This document shows, one piece after another, positions 12,140 through 24,179 of a DNA stretch of 64,000 bases. Under the pieces are notes generated by a model, which had not been told where the DNA came from, did not search any database, and worked only from the letters and a program-made list of their open reading frames with translations. The position numbers were made by a program, and so were the translations under genes. The DNA is from Guillardia theta CCMP2712 (Eukaryota; Cryptophyceae; Pyrenomonadales; Geminigeraceae), in contig NW_005434664.1 of NCBI RefSeq assembly GCF_000315625.1, positions 396,601-460,600 of the forward strand, in the 5' to 3' direction. Position 1 is the stretch's first letter; each line of letters opens with the position of its first letter.

Positions 12140-12379
12140 CTGCAGGAGTAGATCTCACAGTGAATCATCCAACAATGACGCTCGAGTATTCCCTAATTCC
12201 TCAACGTCAATGCATGCTCGATACAGGCTAACAGATCCAACCACAAAGCCTCTCTCCCATCTTTAAAGCCACTTCAACCTCTAGGAACTTTCGTGACAAT
12301 GCCATGTAGGTGTCAACAGGGTCATATGTGAGATACCAAGAGCAGGCTACCCGAGTCCATCTTTTCGGAGCTTACCTCA

Positions 12380-13075
12380 ATTTCAGTGCCTGATCCCACT
12401 TCGGTATCTACATCATTCCCCCCTCCTCTCCCAGCCATCCTAATCAACCTCATACTTTCGTATCCTTCAGTCATTCGTTGGTTTTCTTACCCTGCTTCCA
12501 CAATACCCAGGGTCGCCATCGCCAGCGTCGCTGCAACCGCTACTGCCGCCGCCCCCCGCATTCCGCCTTTTTCTTGACTACAGACCATCAATTTTGAGCA
12601 CCATCACCCCCCATTTCCATCCATAATCATGCATAAACCCACCGGTACTTTCACTTTTTGGTACGAAGGTTTATAGTCAAGATAATGGAGTATGTCTCTA
12701 CCACCCCACCCCATACTATCCATTCAAGTACCCCAGTCACCATCTTCATGTCCAGTACCCCAAGTACCCACCTGATCTAGAACCAAAAAGTCAGAGAAAA
12801 CGACCGGTCATGAATCACTACCCGTCGACCCCAAAAATCACCCCTGTCTCGCTGGGGGTTTTACCCCAGCCAGCCACCCCTGCATTACTTTTACCACCCA
12901 CCCTCTATCAGCCCTTTTACATTCACAGGATCCGACTACCCCCTTTGACACTACCCATTACCTTGAGGACTTCTACCCCAGTTTATGCTGGAATATTCAG
13001 CGGTCCTTTACTACCCCACCTTACTCATCAACGAGCACAGCTCACCCCTACCCCATGGAACCAGCCTCAACACCT
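12380..13075. promoter_or_regulatory. TACCCC-rich divergent intergenic tract
   Basis: Between the minus-strand aldolase and the plus-strand proteasome activator lies about 700 bp with many TACCCC/TACCCA blocks (for example near 12731, 12752, 12862, 12934, 12973, 13011, 13048). Short C-rich frames here have no coding character. A bidirectional promoter function is inferred from position. From 13075 to 13576 I see no further structure beyond probable 5' leader sequence. Confidence 0.45.
12491..12561 (-). other. Candidate first exon of the aldolase gene, signal-peptide-like
   Basis: An ATG at 12561 (minus) opens a frame reading MRGAAAVAVAATLAMATLGI, a good ER signal peptide, and runs to a GG|GTAAGA donor near 12491. 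A second segment near 12375-12440 reads MAGRGGGNDVDTEVGSGTEIE before a GTAAGC donor. The second segment ends in phase 0 while the aldolase exon at 12139 needs phase 2, so at least one more exon or another join is missing. If it belongs to the aldolase, the protein would enter the secretory route or the plastid. Confidence 0.3.
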
Positions 13076-13576
13076 CCAGCCGCCATGCAGGTAAGACGGC
13101 GATGTATAGGAATATCCCCGAATATGCACAATGGTGTTTCCCTTGCGGTCCTCGCTGGCAGATGTTCTTTATGTTACATCCAATGTCACTTGTGCTCCAT
13201 GCTCTCGCATAGGAGGTCTTGGATCCTTGCCAGACTCACTTGAACGTCTCTGTCCTAGTTATCCGACCCTTCCGTATCCTCCCACCCACTGCCCTCGCTA
13301 TTCAGCATATTGATATGATCCCAGCACTGCAACCCCCCCTCTTCCCCCTTTCCATCCTGCCTCGCCTGCCGCATCTTGTGTGTCCTTTGTATCGCTCGAA
13401 TATCCGAAACTGCATACTCGGTGCTGTTGTCGCGGAGATTGTTGGATACCTCGGAGTTTGTAATGAGTACTTGTGCAGTGAAAATGGCGCGGAGCTTTAT
13501 ACACACACCCTGCAAATAGGCAGGTGGGTGAGGGAAATCGATTTGTTGACCCATGGTATAAACGAATCCCTCTCGA

Positions 13577-16500
13577 TTGGTGAACATCAATACGATGGGG
13601 GAGGTAGCGGCAACCAATCAGCTGACGATCAACGACTGGATTCCATGTGGGAAAGATGTTAGAGCAGATTCGTCGGTCTATCTTCCCTCCATCGTGCGGG
13701 GAATTCTCGATGGCTGTGCCAGCGGCGATTGGCACAAGTTGTTGAGGAAATCCGTCCATGCGTTGAAGCGCTACATGGACTTGAAGCACACCGTGCCTGT
13801 GAAAGAAAGAGCCTTGATCATCAATGCACTGTATCGAGTGGTGACGGAGGAAGATGGCCTAGATCAATACCTGCAGAAGATCTTTGCACAACAGCTCGTC
13901 CGCCTTCTCAAAAAGCGAGGCCAAGAAAAGTTAGACATCGTCCTGGATTGGCGTCCGCTGTACCGAGTGATTGACTTCCTGTTCTTCGGCAAGGCCAGGA
14001 TCCCTCAGACTCCACTGTGCCCCTACCTTGGATACTACATCATATGCTTGGCGAGGTCGGCGCGGCACTACTTCAACAAGGAGTCAGTTGGCGAGATAGT
14101 CAATCACCTCCGGCCTTTCTTCTGTGCGCAGCACACGGCATCTTGCCTGAAGGGTCAGGTGATGCTCACCCTTCTCATGAAGCGAACGGAGGACGTGGAC
14201 TTTAGGCTCTTAAAGGAGATCATGTCAATATGGGGTTGGGTGGTCGCATACGCTGATTGGGATCTGCACTGGATGGTCTTGCTTGCGTCGCTGTGCAGAT
14301 ATACCTATCGAACTCGCTCTAGCGACTGGAAAGTCTTCATCCCTTCTCTCATGTCTCATATCCTCCATATCATCGATCTTCCTGTTGGCGTCTCAAGGAT
14401 TCACATCTATGGAAACATGGAGAGCTCTTTGTCTTCGCCTGAAGGGAGCCCATTCTATTCCTTGGCAAGCTTCGTGCACCTCGACGACAATCGAACTAAG
14501 ATTCTGCAACTTGTGCACAAGTCTGCCAAGTTGATCATCTACCTGCAGCAACCAGGAGGAGGGGAGCCGCTTGGTATGTTGGGCAAGATAATCCGAGCGA
14601 TTGAGTCCTACCTGCATCCTTCCAACGGCGGTTACTGGACTCACAGGCTGTCTCAGCTGCTGGCTTCATTGTGCGAATATCTTATGGAAAGAGTCCGTGC
14701 TGAGCGCGATGTTGCTGACAGCGAGAGCTACAAATTGAAACCCAGTGACATCAGCAACATCGCAAGGTTGATCCTGCCCGTTGCCCTACAGGGGCTCTAC
14801 TCGAAGAGCAACACAGCGACCCTGCAGTCCTGTGTGGCACTGAAGTATCTTGCAAGCCTTGACCCTAACAACACTCTCCCTCCCCTGCTGGATCGCATTT
14901 CTGATGCGTTGACAACCTTGACTCAAGTACACCAGACCTCGAGTGCCCTAGAGGCCCTGGCAGCAGTAATCTTCCCTGTTATACGTGCAGGGAATTTCGA
15001 GTCGGGAGCCAAACACATTCCAGATTTGATGGAGCTTACACTCTCGGGGATCGACTCGAATGATCTTCCCAAGACTTGGGCCACCCTTCGCTTTTACACT
15101 GTGCTGTTGTCTGGTCTGCCTCTCATAACCATCACCGAGGTGAGATTGCTAGGTCCGTGTGTTGTGCTGATGGGTTGAAACAGACATGTCCTGTTGGATA
15201 TGACCCTGATCGGCATGAAGTGGCAAGGGCAGTCACAGATACATTTGCAGACTGGGCTTTCAGATTTCTAGATCAGACTTTCTCTTTCATCTCAAACCAC
15301 AACTCCATGGCGCCCCCGCAAGGCCATGAACACACGAAGAAGGCGGACTCAGAGACTCGCACATCAGAGTATTTTTTTAACTGCACACTTGAAGTCTTTT
15401 TCATGCAGCTCGGAGATGAACTCTTCGTTTCTGCTCTGAACAAGGTCGCCAACTTCTGCTTCACAAACCTCCTTTTGTTGCAGCAACAGGCACAACTCGG
15501 TGTCGTCATATCAGCGATGACTGCAGTCAATCCCAGTGTCGTTGCTCAAAAGTTCTTGCCAGTGTGCCTGCGGATACTTCTGGTTTCGCCTTACGATGTT
15601 GTGCAAGTGGCTGTGAAATGCTTTACTCTGACTTGTCTCCGACAGAGTGTTCCTCGGACACCGAGAACTCCAGGCTCTGCTCGTTCTTTCACTCGCGCTG
15701 CAAGTGCCTCCAAATCTCCTGGGCTTTCCTGGGCTTCGCCTCCAATGACGCATGGGATGGGATCTGTGGACGTCGAAAGCCCAATGCTGAATGCTGACGG
15801 AAAAGGTTTGGATTTGACTTGCTTCTCATGTTTGATCCGCTCTTCTCCCTCACTTCCTTTGTTTTGTCCAGTTGAAGGTGTTGTGTTCAGACTTGCACTG
15901 TTGTCTGAGATGGAGATCATCTACTATCTCAACATCATGCGATATGTCGTGGAGAATGCCGGGGATGCAGTGATCCCGTACATCGATAAGGTCGTTGCTG
16001 CCGTGGATCTTGTTCTCAAGTATGAGGAGCGGCCGGGAGTGATTTCACTGCAAGTCTTCAAGGCTGCCAACAAGCTCATCCGGTCCCTTATCCACGCCCT
16101 CATCACTTGTCGACCCAAGGAGTATCGCTCGGTAGACCCGACTCTTTGGAACGACCCCAACTGGAAGAACGTACACTATGAGCATTGGGGAAACGTGATC
16201 GACCTGTCTGCAGCGAACGTCAGTTGGAATGCCCCGTCGCGCGAAGGCCTGCAGTGGGCAGCGGATCTTGCTGCCAAGTACATCAACAACTCTGTTCAAG
16301 TCCTCCGACGGTATCATGCCGACGCGCAAGAATGGGCGAATCATAAGGAGGACATGGAGGTCGAAGCAGCTCAACCCAAAGGTAAGCTCGGATGCATCGA
16401 TCACGTGCCAGGAAGTCTGACGGCTCTCCTTCTCTCAGAGTCAGACGAGGGCAGCCCGTCCCCTTGTGTGCTGGACCTCAACTCTGACAACGACATCGTG

Positions 16501-19500
16501 ATGATGGACTCCGATGCCGCTGCGGACGAGGCTGTTGAGCCAGCGCAGAAGCAGCGCAAGTCACAGAGCAAGGTTGCTTTTGCCAAGTTGAAGGAGCTCG
16601 AGATCCCGGCGCACATCCTGAGCTCCCAACGGCAGAGCTGTCGGCGGAGCAGTCTCAGGGGATTCAGCGACAGGGCGAAGAGGAAGGATGGATCACGAGG
16701 CTCGCCAACGTCCATTGAGGCACGTTATGCAGTCCTCCAGATGCGATTCGTGCTCGAAGGACTTGTGGCAGCCTTGCCTGCATGGGACGAGGGGAGAGAG
16801 GATTCTTCGGAAATGCAGTTGGACGGAGATCTGGATGACGACGAGCGTGAGCTCTTGCCTGGGAATGAGGGGTATGCCTCTGGCACTTACGACCTCCCAA
16901 AGTCAAGGGTTGATGTTTCAAATATCGGCAAGGATGGGTTGTTGTCTCGTTCGCGTATCGCAAGCATCCTTCATGACCTCAACACGCTCTTCCTCCAGCA
17001 GAACTCCGAAGACTCGAAGATGTTGAAGGCCTTGGCAAAGTGCCTCGACGTCTGCATGAATGGAGTTGACATCTTGCAGAAGCAGACGAGACGTCTAAGG
17101 CTCAGATACTCCATCATGAAAGCAAGGAACAGAGAGACTGGGACAGATGGCAAGGCAAAACTGCTCCCCCGCTACATGCTCCTCACGAAGATTCATCATC
17201 ATTACCTTTCTCGCGTTATGTTGCGACATCGCAAACTTCATGACTCTCTGTTGGTGCAGAACCTCCTCAAACAAGTTAACCTCCTTTCGACAAACGAGCA
17301 TTCTGGTGTTAGAGGACGTGGTCAGCTTGCACTTTTGTCTTGCTGCCGGAGGTACAGGAACGCTTGCGCGTACTCCCTTCCTCGTCTCATCTCTCTCCTC
17401 GAGGACAAGAATGTAGATGCTGCTGGACACGAGCAGCGCATCATCGGAGCGACTATCCTTCTTCAAACTAAGTACTTCCAAGGTAGAATCCTACGGGACT
17501 GGAGCATGATCGAGCATTTTCTTCTCACCCTGTGTCGAAGTCATCATAACGACAAAGAGAGCGTTCTCGATGCGCTGGACAACCTCTTCGCAACATTCCT
17601 TTCGTACTGGTATCAGATCTCTCTTGACATCCCGGCTTACGTGCACTGGGACGAGTCTCTTATCAAGTTGGAGCAGTCAACGGTACCGTTTGTTGGCTAC
17701 TCCCGCATGCTCGAGGCTCTCGTCGCCCTTCTCAAGACGAACCCTAACGTGCACTGGAGGTTCAAGCTCATGATCATCGATGCGGTCACTGTCATGATCA
17801 GAGACGATGTGCCCACTCCGATCTCCGTGTGGGAGGCGATTCTTGACGGCATGGTATCCGACATATCTCACATCCGAGAGGCGTGCTTTCCTGCTCTCAG
17901 CAGCGCGCTCGAGCTGATTCAGACTACTCAGCGGAGCAAAGAAGAATCACTTCTCGGCAATCGCCTGTTGCCGGACAAGTGCTTCACTCACTGGAACGGC
18001 CCGCCTCCCAAAGCTTCTTTCACTGAGTGGAACTCCAACGTTCGGAAGAAGGTCGTCACGAAGGAGTACTCCGAGCAGGTGCGGGCATGTATTATGCAGT
18101 ACTTCTGCAACGACGAGTACATCGAGAAGCTCTGCTCCTTCATGTCTGTAGTCCAGCTGGGGAGAGGAAAGTCGTTCATCGGGTCTCATGCACAGATGTT
18201 CAAGGGTCTCTTGAAAGCCTTCGGCTTGCAGGTGATCACCAAGCTCCGCACGTTCCTCGAGGCACTTCTAGCTGACGCCCAGGCTTACTCCCATGAGAGC
18301 TCTGACGTGTACATCGGGAAGCAGTGCCTCGCTTCAGAGTTGCTGGGCGGGTTGGTGAGGGGCATGAAGTATTGGCCGGAGCAGGACCAAGAGGAGGCGA
18401 AGGGTATGGCTTTCCAGCTCATTTCCTACGTGCTAGCAACACCCGAGCTGGAGAGCGTGGGGATATGGGCAGCTTGCCTGAGGTTCTGCTTGTACGATCG
18501 CCATCCGAGACGAACTTCATGGTTGGTCGAGTTCCTGGTGGAGCGAGCTCTTCCAGCCCACATCGATCTCTCCTCGCACTCCATCCTCACGTGCAAACGT
18601 ATCATCCTTGTCAAGCCGATCTTGAAGGAGCTGGGATGGCGGGGTGGGCCGATCCACCGGCAGATCGCGCACGACCTTGAGCCTTACCTGCACCATCCTT
18701 ACGCTCAGATGCGTGCTTGTGTCGGCTCCATCCTGTCAGTTCTCTCCAGGGTCACATGGGAACCTAGGGAGTTCGCCTCCATGCCTTCTCCAGCTGATGC
18801 TGAGCACCTGTCATCGGAACAGTCGCACCATATGCACCTTCTGTGCTGCTCGAGGCAAGCTGGGATGTCTGAGCTGCTGGAAGCCCCACCTCACACAGAG
18901 TGCAAGCTCATCGGGTCTGAGACGATGCTCCGCCTCGTGGACAAGTGCGCACGGGAGTGGTCAACGTTGGCTAATCGCTGCAAGTACATGAGCGACGGAA
19001 AGAATTGCTCGGTAAGGGAGGGAGAGACTTGTTTATGCTGGAAGTGACCCAAGTAATCCGCAGGACGAGGCCGAGGAACAAGCCATGAAGGACTCCCGCG
19101 TTCAACTTCGGCATCTTCGACACACTCTCATCACGTGGACTTGCTCTGTCTGTCCCGAGTACGAGGCGATGTACCGTAAGTAGAACCTTTGCTCATCTCG
19201 ATGTTTGATGGGTCGTTTGGCAAGGCTGTCCAGTCGAGTCCTTCCTTCCCATTCTCCTCCCCCCCCTCTTGCAAGCTCTGGACGACAAAGATCCAGGTGC
19301 GCACGTAGAACCCGAGGCATGGCCGGCTAACGACCTAGACAGAACTGCTTCGGCAAGCGAAGGGATGCGCCGAGCTCACGGCAAATACACCGATCGTCGA
19401 TGAGGTCGACCTTCCCCTCTCTGAGCTCTGCCAGCTCACCTTATCTCCTTGTCAGGTCTTGCCGCACGTCCTCTTGGCTGTTCGATCGGTGGGACAGGAC

Positions 19501-20506
19501 TCTGCGATCGTTCTGCGTGCTGACGTCACTCCAGGTCTCCAAGTCACAGTCGTGGCAAGTGAGGTCGAGCGTCCTCCCGTTCCTGCAGATCATCATCTTC
19601 CGGCACCAGTATGCCTTGACCCGCTTCTGAATCGCTCCTTAACCCTGGGTGCGCCTCAGATGCTCCATCAGGAAGGAGGACATGAAGATGGTGCAAGACC
19701 TTATGGTTTCGCTGCTTCAAGACTCTCAAGTAGAAGTGCGCGAGATGGCCTCCGTTGCGGTCTCGGTGAGCTACGGCCACACCCTTCCCGCTCCTTACCC
19801 TCCTTGCAAGGTTCTGGTCCGCATTACAGGGGAGGAGCTTGCCATGGACCTGAAGACTCTCTTCGTCCAGTGGTCGCAGCACGACATCTCGAGCATGCAA
19901 GGCCGGGCAGGCGAGCCTGTTGACGATGCGAGGGAAGGGAAAGCTGGGGAAGACAGTAGCGACAAGAAGGCGCTGAAGGCTTCATTGCAGCTTCGCCACG
20001 CTGGGGTGAGGGGTGGAGGAGGCATGGTAGCGTGTCTTGTAACCATCAATAGGTGCTCGGCTTGTCTGCTCTGGTTGGAGCATATCCATACGATGTGCCA
20101 CAGTGGATGCCGGAAATTCTCGTACAGTTGGTAGGCTCCATTCTGCGCCCCCTCCTCTCCTATTCGCTCTTGATTCGCTCCACCCCTTTCCCCTGCTTCG
20201 GATGACCTGGTTGATACCTTGGTTACTATCTTTGTCTGCCTTTCTTCAACGTTTCCCTTCTTTCTTTCGTTCATTGATATGACATTCAGGCACTCCACGT
20301 GCTTGACCCCATGCCAATCAAGCACACTGTTCGCAACACCTTTGGGGAGTTTTGGAGAACTCATCAGGTGTGTTTCATCTCTCTTGGGCTTGAGAAGATT
20401 AACAGCCATGACGTAGGATGCTTGGCCTGTGCTCAAAGGACGATTCACTGAAGAGCAGCTGACGGCGTTGACCAACTTGCTAGCGTCACCCACCTACTTC
20501 TCGTGA
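13577..20506 (+). CDS. PSME4: Proteasome activator PA200/BLM10 family (PSME4)
   Basis: A very long helical HEAT-repeat protein. The first exon runs 13577-15139 (phase 0, start MVNINT, or MGEVAA at 13595), and the next begins at 15184; in-frame short introns are likely near 15808-15871 and 16382-16438. Recognisable stretches include LTLSGIDSNDLPKTWATLRF, which matches the family's LPGIDPND-type block, and the EHWGNVIDLSAANVSWNAPS region. The main frame continues to about 19011, and several small exons follow to the end (DEAEEQAMKDSRVQLRHLRH, LPHVLLAVRSVGQDSA, VQDLMVSLLQDSQVEVREMA, HTVRNTFGEFWRTHQ). The last exon reads FTEEQLTALTNLLASPTYFS before the stop at 20504-20506. PA200/BLM10 caps the 20S proteasome in the nucleus and opens its gate through a C-terminal HbYX motif; here the end is Tyr-Phe-Ser, so the penultimate Tyr is replaced by Phe. 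Borders of exons between 19011 and 20290 were not all fixed. Confidence 0.85.
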
Positions 20507-20634
20507 GCGAGGTAACAGGGAACCTGTAATGATGACAAAACGAGGAAGAGAGGGAGAAACATGTACACTACAACCAGTCTATAGCACAGACGGATTTATT
20601 GTTTCAAGAAGACTTCCAAATTTACACTGCTCGT

Positions 20635-21201
20635 TCACTTGTGTGAAAAACTGCTGTACTCTTCCGTGTACCACCTTGCTGCCCGAGATCCTACTTGCCT
20701 GTACGGCCACCTCCTCACCCCCAGCTGCCTGCACACAAGCTTCATCGTCGACTTGCCGATGCCGATCTTGGCCGCCGCGACCTCGAGGCTCTCGTGGAAG
20801 TGGCAGGACAGCAGCTCCAGGGTGATCTCCACGGGCTTGTCTGACCTGGCGTGCGCCTGGCGGGATTGTATGCGGACGACGCTGCAGAGCTTCGGAGATG
20901 CCTTGGCGGGAGGGGTCTGGGCCGCGAGGGAGGGAGAGACCGAGGATGTGCACAGCAGCGGAGGCGACGGGGAAGCCCATGCCGAGCCTGACCCTGACGA
21001 TGGTGATGGGGGGCGAGCTGAAGGCATCTGAGACACGCTGCAGTCGTCGGGATGGGAGGGGGGCAGTGGGTAGGGGAAGAGCTGGAGCAACGCGCAGTCG
21101 TCAGGATCATCGAGAGAGGCGAAAGGGTCGGGGGGGAGGGAGGAGGAGGAGAGAGCGTTTTGCATGGCGAGCATCGGGTGATGAAGGCCTCGCAGTGCCA
21201 A
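20635..21201 (-). CDS. RWP-RK domain protein, copy 1 (possibly first exon only)
   Basis: The 188-codon frame has a Pro/Ser-rich, acidic N-terminal half (PDPFASLDDPDDCALLQLF) and a C-terminal RWP-RK domain: ITLELLSCHFHESLEVAAAK, then IGKSTMKLVCRQLGVRRWPY. This matches the family pattern of a Phe-His helix, an Ala-Ala-x-x-Leu/Ile turn, a basic helix with CR(Q/K)LG, and the RWP tail. RWP-RK proteins are DNA-binding regulators in plants and algae (RKD and NIN-like types). The canonical Lys after RWPxR is Gln in this frame, but an AG|GCAAGT (GC-type) donor sits exactly there, so the true Lys may lie in a next exon not identified. The frame as drawn ends SSFSHK. It is the only copy on the minus strand. 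Confidence 0.65.
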   Translation of the reverse strand: MALRGLHHPMLAMQNALSSSSLPPDPFASLDDPDDCALLQLFPYPLPPSHPDDCSVSQMPSARPPSPSSGSGSAWASPSPPLLCTSSVSPSLAAQTPPAKASPKLCSVVRIQSRQAHARSDKPVEITLELLSCHFHESLEVAAAKIGIGKSTMKLVCRQLGVRRWPYRQVGSRAARWYTEEYSSFSHK

Positions 21202-21819
21202 CCACGAAACTTAAAAGAGGCGGGTTATGGGGGCCTCGAGATCGGAGGCCATGAAGGGTTGTATGTTTCTGATCTTTGAGATTCGAAATGCTCTTAATTA
21301 TGTTTATCTCAAGATCGGGGGCCACGAAGCGTTGCTTGTTGATTATGTCCTTTTCTTGAAGGGTTGTAATGGGTTGTAATAATAGATCCACAGGCCCCTG
21401 GACTTCCGGTCGCATTGGAGAGCTCAATCTGAAGATTGGAGGCCAGGAAGCGGTGTGATATTCACATCAGGATGAGGACACGGAGACCACCACTGCAATC
21501 ATCATGATGTCATCATTGCTATCAATGTATCTTTTTATGACAGGCGCCGACAAACGTTGCGCCCAAAAGGGCAAGGAGTCACTTAAACGTTGAAAAGACC
21601 CGTCGTTTCGCTTGTAGCCCGTGATCCGTGACCGTTGAATCGTTGCGTTCTTATTTTGACTACACGGAGATTTGGGCTAGGAATGCGACCGGAAGTCCTC
21701 CACCTCCTTTTCTTTGATCCCTTCTCCCACCGCCATCCCTCACCAACCCTGACACGTTTCAGCGTCTCCCTTCCCTTCCTTTCATTCCATCGCCCCCTTT
21801 CACTGCTTGCACATCAAAT
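21202..21819. repeat. Repeat-rich spacer between RWP-RK copies 1 and 2
   Basis: No convincing gene. Near 21180-21450 are several copies of a short sequence around GGCCTC/CGAGATCGGAGGCCA and GAAGGGTTGTA. Its reverse complement recurs upstream of copy 3 (22980-23075) and copy 4 (24895-24990) as CTTCCTGGCCTCCAATCT and CCCTTCGTGGCCTCCAC. It is therefore part of the duplicated unit that carries the RWP-RK copies. Confidence 0.6.
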
Positions 21820-22404
21820 ATGGTGGACATGCTGCGATGCTTCAACACGTTCCCATCTTCCACGCACGCCCACTCCCTCATCCTGCCCCCTGCCGAGTTT
21901 TCTACTGCCTCGACCTCAACCCCTCTAACTGACCCTCTTCCCCCTCTCGATGATCCTGATGACTCCTCTCTGCTCAATCTCTTCCCCTACCCCCTGCCCC
22001 CCTCCCATCCCGACGACACTCTCTGGGACCGCCTCCAGCTCGCAACTTCTGAGAGACCACTTCAGCCGATTCCCAACGAGGACCCTGGCACTTTCCTTCA
22101 GAATCCTTGGGGTCAAACCTCTGCTTGCTCGGCCTCTCCCTCCCTCGCGGCCCAGACCCCTCCTGCCAAACCCTCTGGAGTCGTGCGCATTCATTCCCGC
22201 CAGGCGCATGCCAGGTCAGACAAGCCCGTGGAGATCACCCTGGAGCTGCTGTCCTGCCACTTCCACGAGAGCCTCGAGGTCGCGGCGGCCAAGATCGGCA
22301 TCGGCAAGTCGACGATGAAGCTTGTGTGCAGGCAGCTGGGGGTGAGGAGGTGGCCGTACAGGCATGTGGGGACCCGTGCAGGCCGGTTGTATTTGGTTGA
22401 CTAG
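21820..22404 (+). CDS. RWP-RK domain protein, copy 2 (most divergent)
   Basis: A 194-codon frame starting MVDMLRCFNTFPSS. The N-terminal half is Pro/Ser rich with the DDPDDSSLLNLFPYPLPPS block found in all copies but differing in many residues. The C-terminal domain (ITLELLSCHFHESLEVAAAK ... CRQLGVRRWPYR) is identical to the others at the residue level. After RWPYR the DNA reads AG|GCATGT, so the GC donor seen in the other copies is changed, and the frame ends HVGTRAGRLYLVD. Identity across the domain with divergence on both sides suggests selection on, or gene conversion of, the domain. Probable DNA-binding regulator; expression unknown. Confidence 0.6.
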   Translation: MVDMLRCFNTFPSSTHAHSLILPPAEFSTASTSTPLTDPLPPLDDPDDSSLLNLFPYPLPPSHPDDTLWDRLQLATSERPLQPIPNEDPGTFLQNPWGQTSACSASPSLAAQTPPAKPSGVVRIHSRQAHARSDKPVEITLELLSCHFHESLEVAAAKIGIGKSTMKLVCRQLGVRRWPYRHVGTRAGRLYLVD

Positions 22405-23307
22405 AAGAGGAAGTATGCCAGTGTGAATAAACATGCGATGCTCTATGAATCAGTATCTTCGAGATCCGATTGCGTTGAGTGAGAGGCTTGGATTTCTTTG
22501 CTATCATCAAGGTCTGGCGTCGCGTTCTTTGAGTATTGCTGTAGTCATGGTACAATGGTAAGACAGAGAACGCTACGAGTGGAATAAGAACGAGAGAAGA
22601 AGAGAATCAGAAGATCGAGGTCTCTCATTTTTTCTTGAGATAAGCTCCTAAAAAGCATCGTGCTTGCTGCGCACGAAATGGCAAAGGAAGGAGGGGGAAC
22701 GCTAACGACGCGTCCGTTTAAGTAGGAAGTATCCGTACGATGGCTTTGGATCCACATGGATATGAACCTAGTCCTTTACTCAAAGTTAAGTTAAAAATCA
22801 GTACGACATTTCCCCACGCCTGATCAAAGTGTCCGTTTCCGAGCCTCCGGCTATGGTACTTTACTCAGAATAGCGGGACAGCAATCTGACAATTAGCCTA
22901 CATGATTGCTGCCCTGTCGTCTCACGATGGGCCATGACTTCGTGGCGGCGGGCAGAAAAGTACTACATGTACAAACACACCGCTTCCTGGCCTCCAATCT
23001 TCAGATTGCAATGAACACATCGTTTCCAATCTCTGACATCAAAAGCACAACCCTTCGTGGCCTCCACTTTCGAGTGGACAACCCCCTACCACCGTTTCTA
23101 CTGGAGCAATCGGGTGTAGGGGGAGGTAGGGGCTCTTATAACCTTTACAACTGCAGTGATATCCTCCCCTCCGGAGTCATCAAAACCCATCCCGACCCAA
23201 CAACTCCCTCAAGAGACAGCCACACCACTGCTGCTCCACGCCCCGTTGCTCCCATCCTTCCACTGCCCCATAGCACGCCTCTCCCTCTCCCTCCCCCTCC
23301 TGCTATC
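22405..23307. other. Spacer with a MITE-like arm and duplicated upstream sequence
   Basis: No gene recognised. At 22772-22805 lies a sequence containing ACTCAAAGTTAAGTT and ATCAGTACGA that is shared with the inverted-repeat element at 41353-41470. From about 22970 the sequence matches the region upstream of copy 4. Both contain GGGGAGGTAGGGGCTCTT followed by TAACCTTTACAAC, a likely promoter-proximal part of the duplicated unit. Confidence 0.5.
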
Positions 23308-23874
23308 ATGGAAGACTTGATACAGCCCGCCCTCATCCTCCCCCTTGACCCTCACTTCCTGTCTTTCTACTTCCAAGACTCCTCCTCCTCCTCCCTCCCC
23401 CCCGACCCCTTCGCCTCTCTCGATGATCCTGACGACTGCGCGTTGCTCCAGCTCTTCCCCTACCCACTGCCCCCCCCCCATCCCGACGACTGCAGCGTGT
23501 CTCAGATGCCTTCAGCTCGCCCCCCATCACCATCGTCAGGGTCAGGCTCGGCATGGGCTTCCCCGTCGCCTCCGCTGCTGTGCGCATCCTCGGTCCCTCC
23601 CTCCCTCGCGGCCCAGACCCCTCCCGCCAAGGCATCTCCGAAGCTCTGCAGCGTCGTCCGCATACAATCCCGCCAGGCGCACGCCAGGTCAGACAAGCCC
23701 GTGGAGATCACCCTGGAGCTGCTGTCCTGCCACTTCCACGAGAGCCTCGAGGTCGCGGCGGCCAAGATCGGCATCGGCAAGTCGACGATGAAGCTTGTGT
23801 GCAGGCAGCTGGGGGTGAGGAGGTGGCCGTACAGGCAAGTAGGATCTCGGGCAGGGCTTCGTTGGGTCAACTAG
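23308..23874 (+). CDS. RWP-RK domain protein, copy 3
   Basis: The ATG at 23308 (MEDLIQPALILPLDPHFLSF) gives 188 residues. The frame has the same layout as copy 1: an acidic and Pro/Ser-rich N-terminal half, then RWP-RK residues about 128-180 ending CRQLGVRRWPYR. The AG|GCAAGT donor occurs at 23834/23835. Copies 1 and 3 match past this point for about 20 bases (to TCTCGGGCAG) and then diverge. The upstream open frame to 22906 contains no other good start and is probably leader sequence. Because copy 1 lacks the MEDLIQ start and instead begins MALRGLHH, copy 3 is the best candidate for an intact 5' end. Role inferred as transcription regulator. Confidence 0.65.
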   Translation: MEDLIQPALILPLDPHFLSFYFQDSSSSSLPPDPFASLDDPDDCALLQLFPYPLPPPHPDDCSVSQMPSARPPSPSSGSGSAWASPSPPLLCASSVPPSLAAQTPPAKASPKLCSVVRIQSRQAHARSDKPVEITLELLSCHFHESLEVAAAKIGIGKSTMKLVCRQLGVRRWPYRQVGSRAGLRWVN

Positions 23875-24179
23875 AGGACGCCTTGTGATCGGATACAGTT
23901 AGGAGTATTATTGTCGGAATAAACACGATGGTCACTGTCACATATGTTTTCGTTGCCAGTCTCTCGATGGATCAGAAGCTTTGACGTGGCCTGTGTCTTT
24001 TTGTTTCTGTCCTGATGATCGTTTAAGCAACGGCATGATAGAAGGACCGGGATCATTTTATCGTGAAGTCGGCAGTAAACCGTGCCAGTGGCCGCCGCAC
24101 TGCACACCGTCGATCAGCCCGATGATCGGACGGCATCCCGCTGCCGTCAAATCCAATCCAGCCTCGGATGATCACAAGT

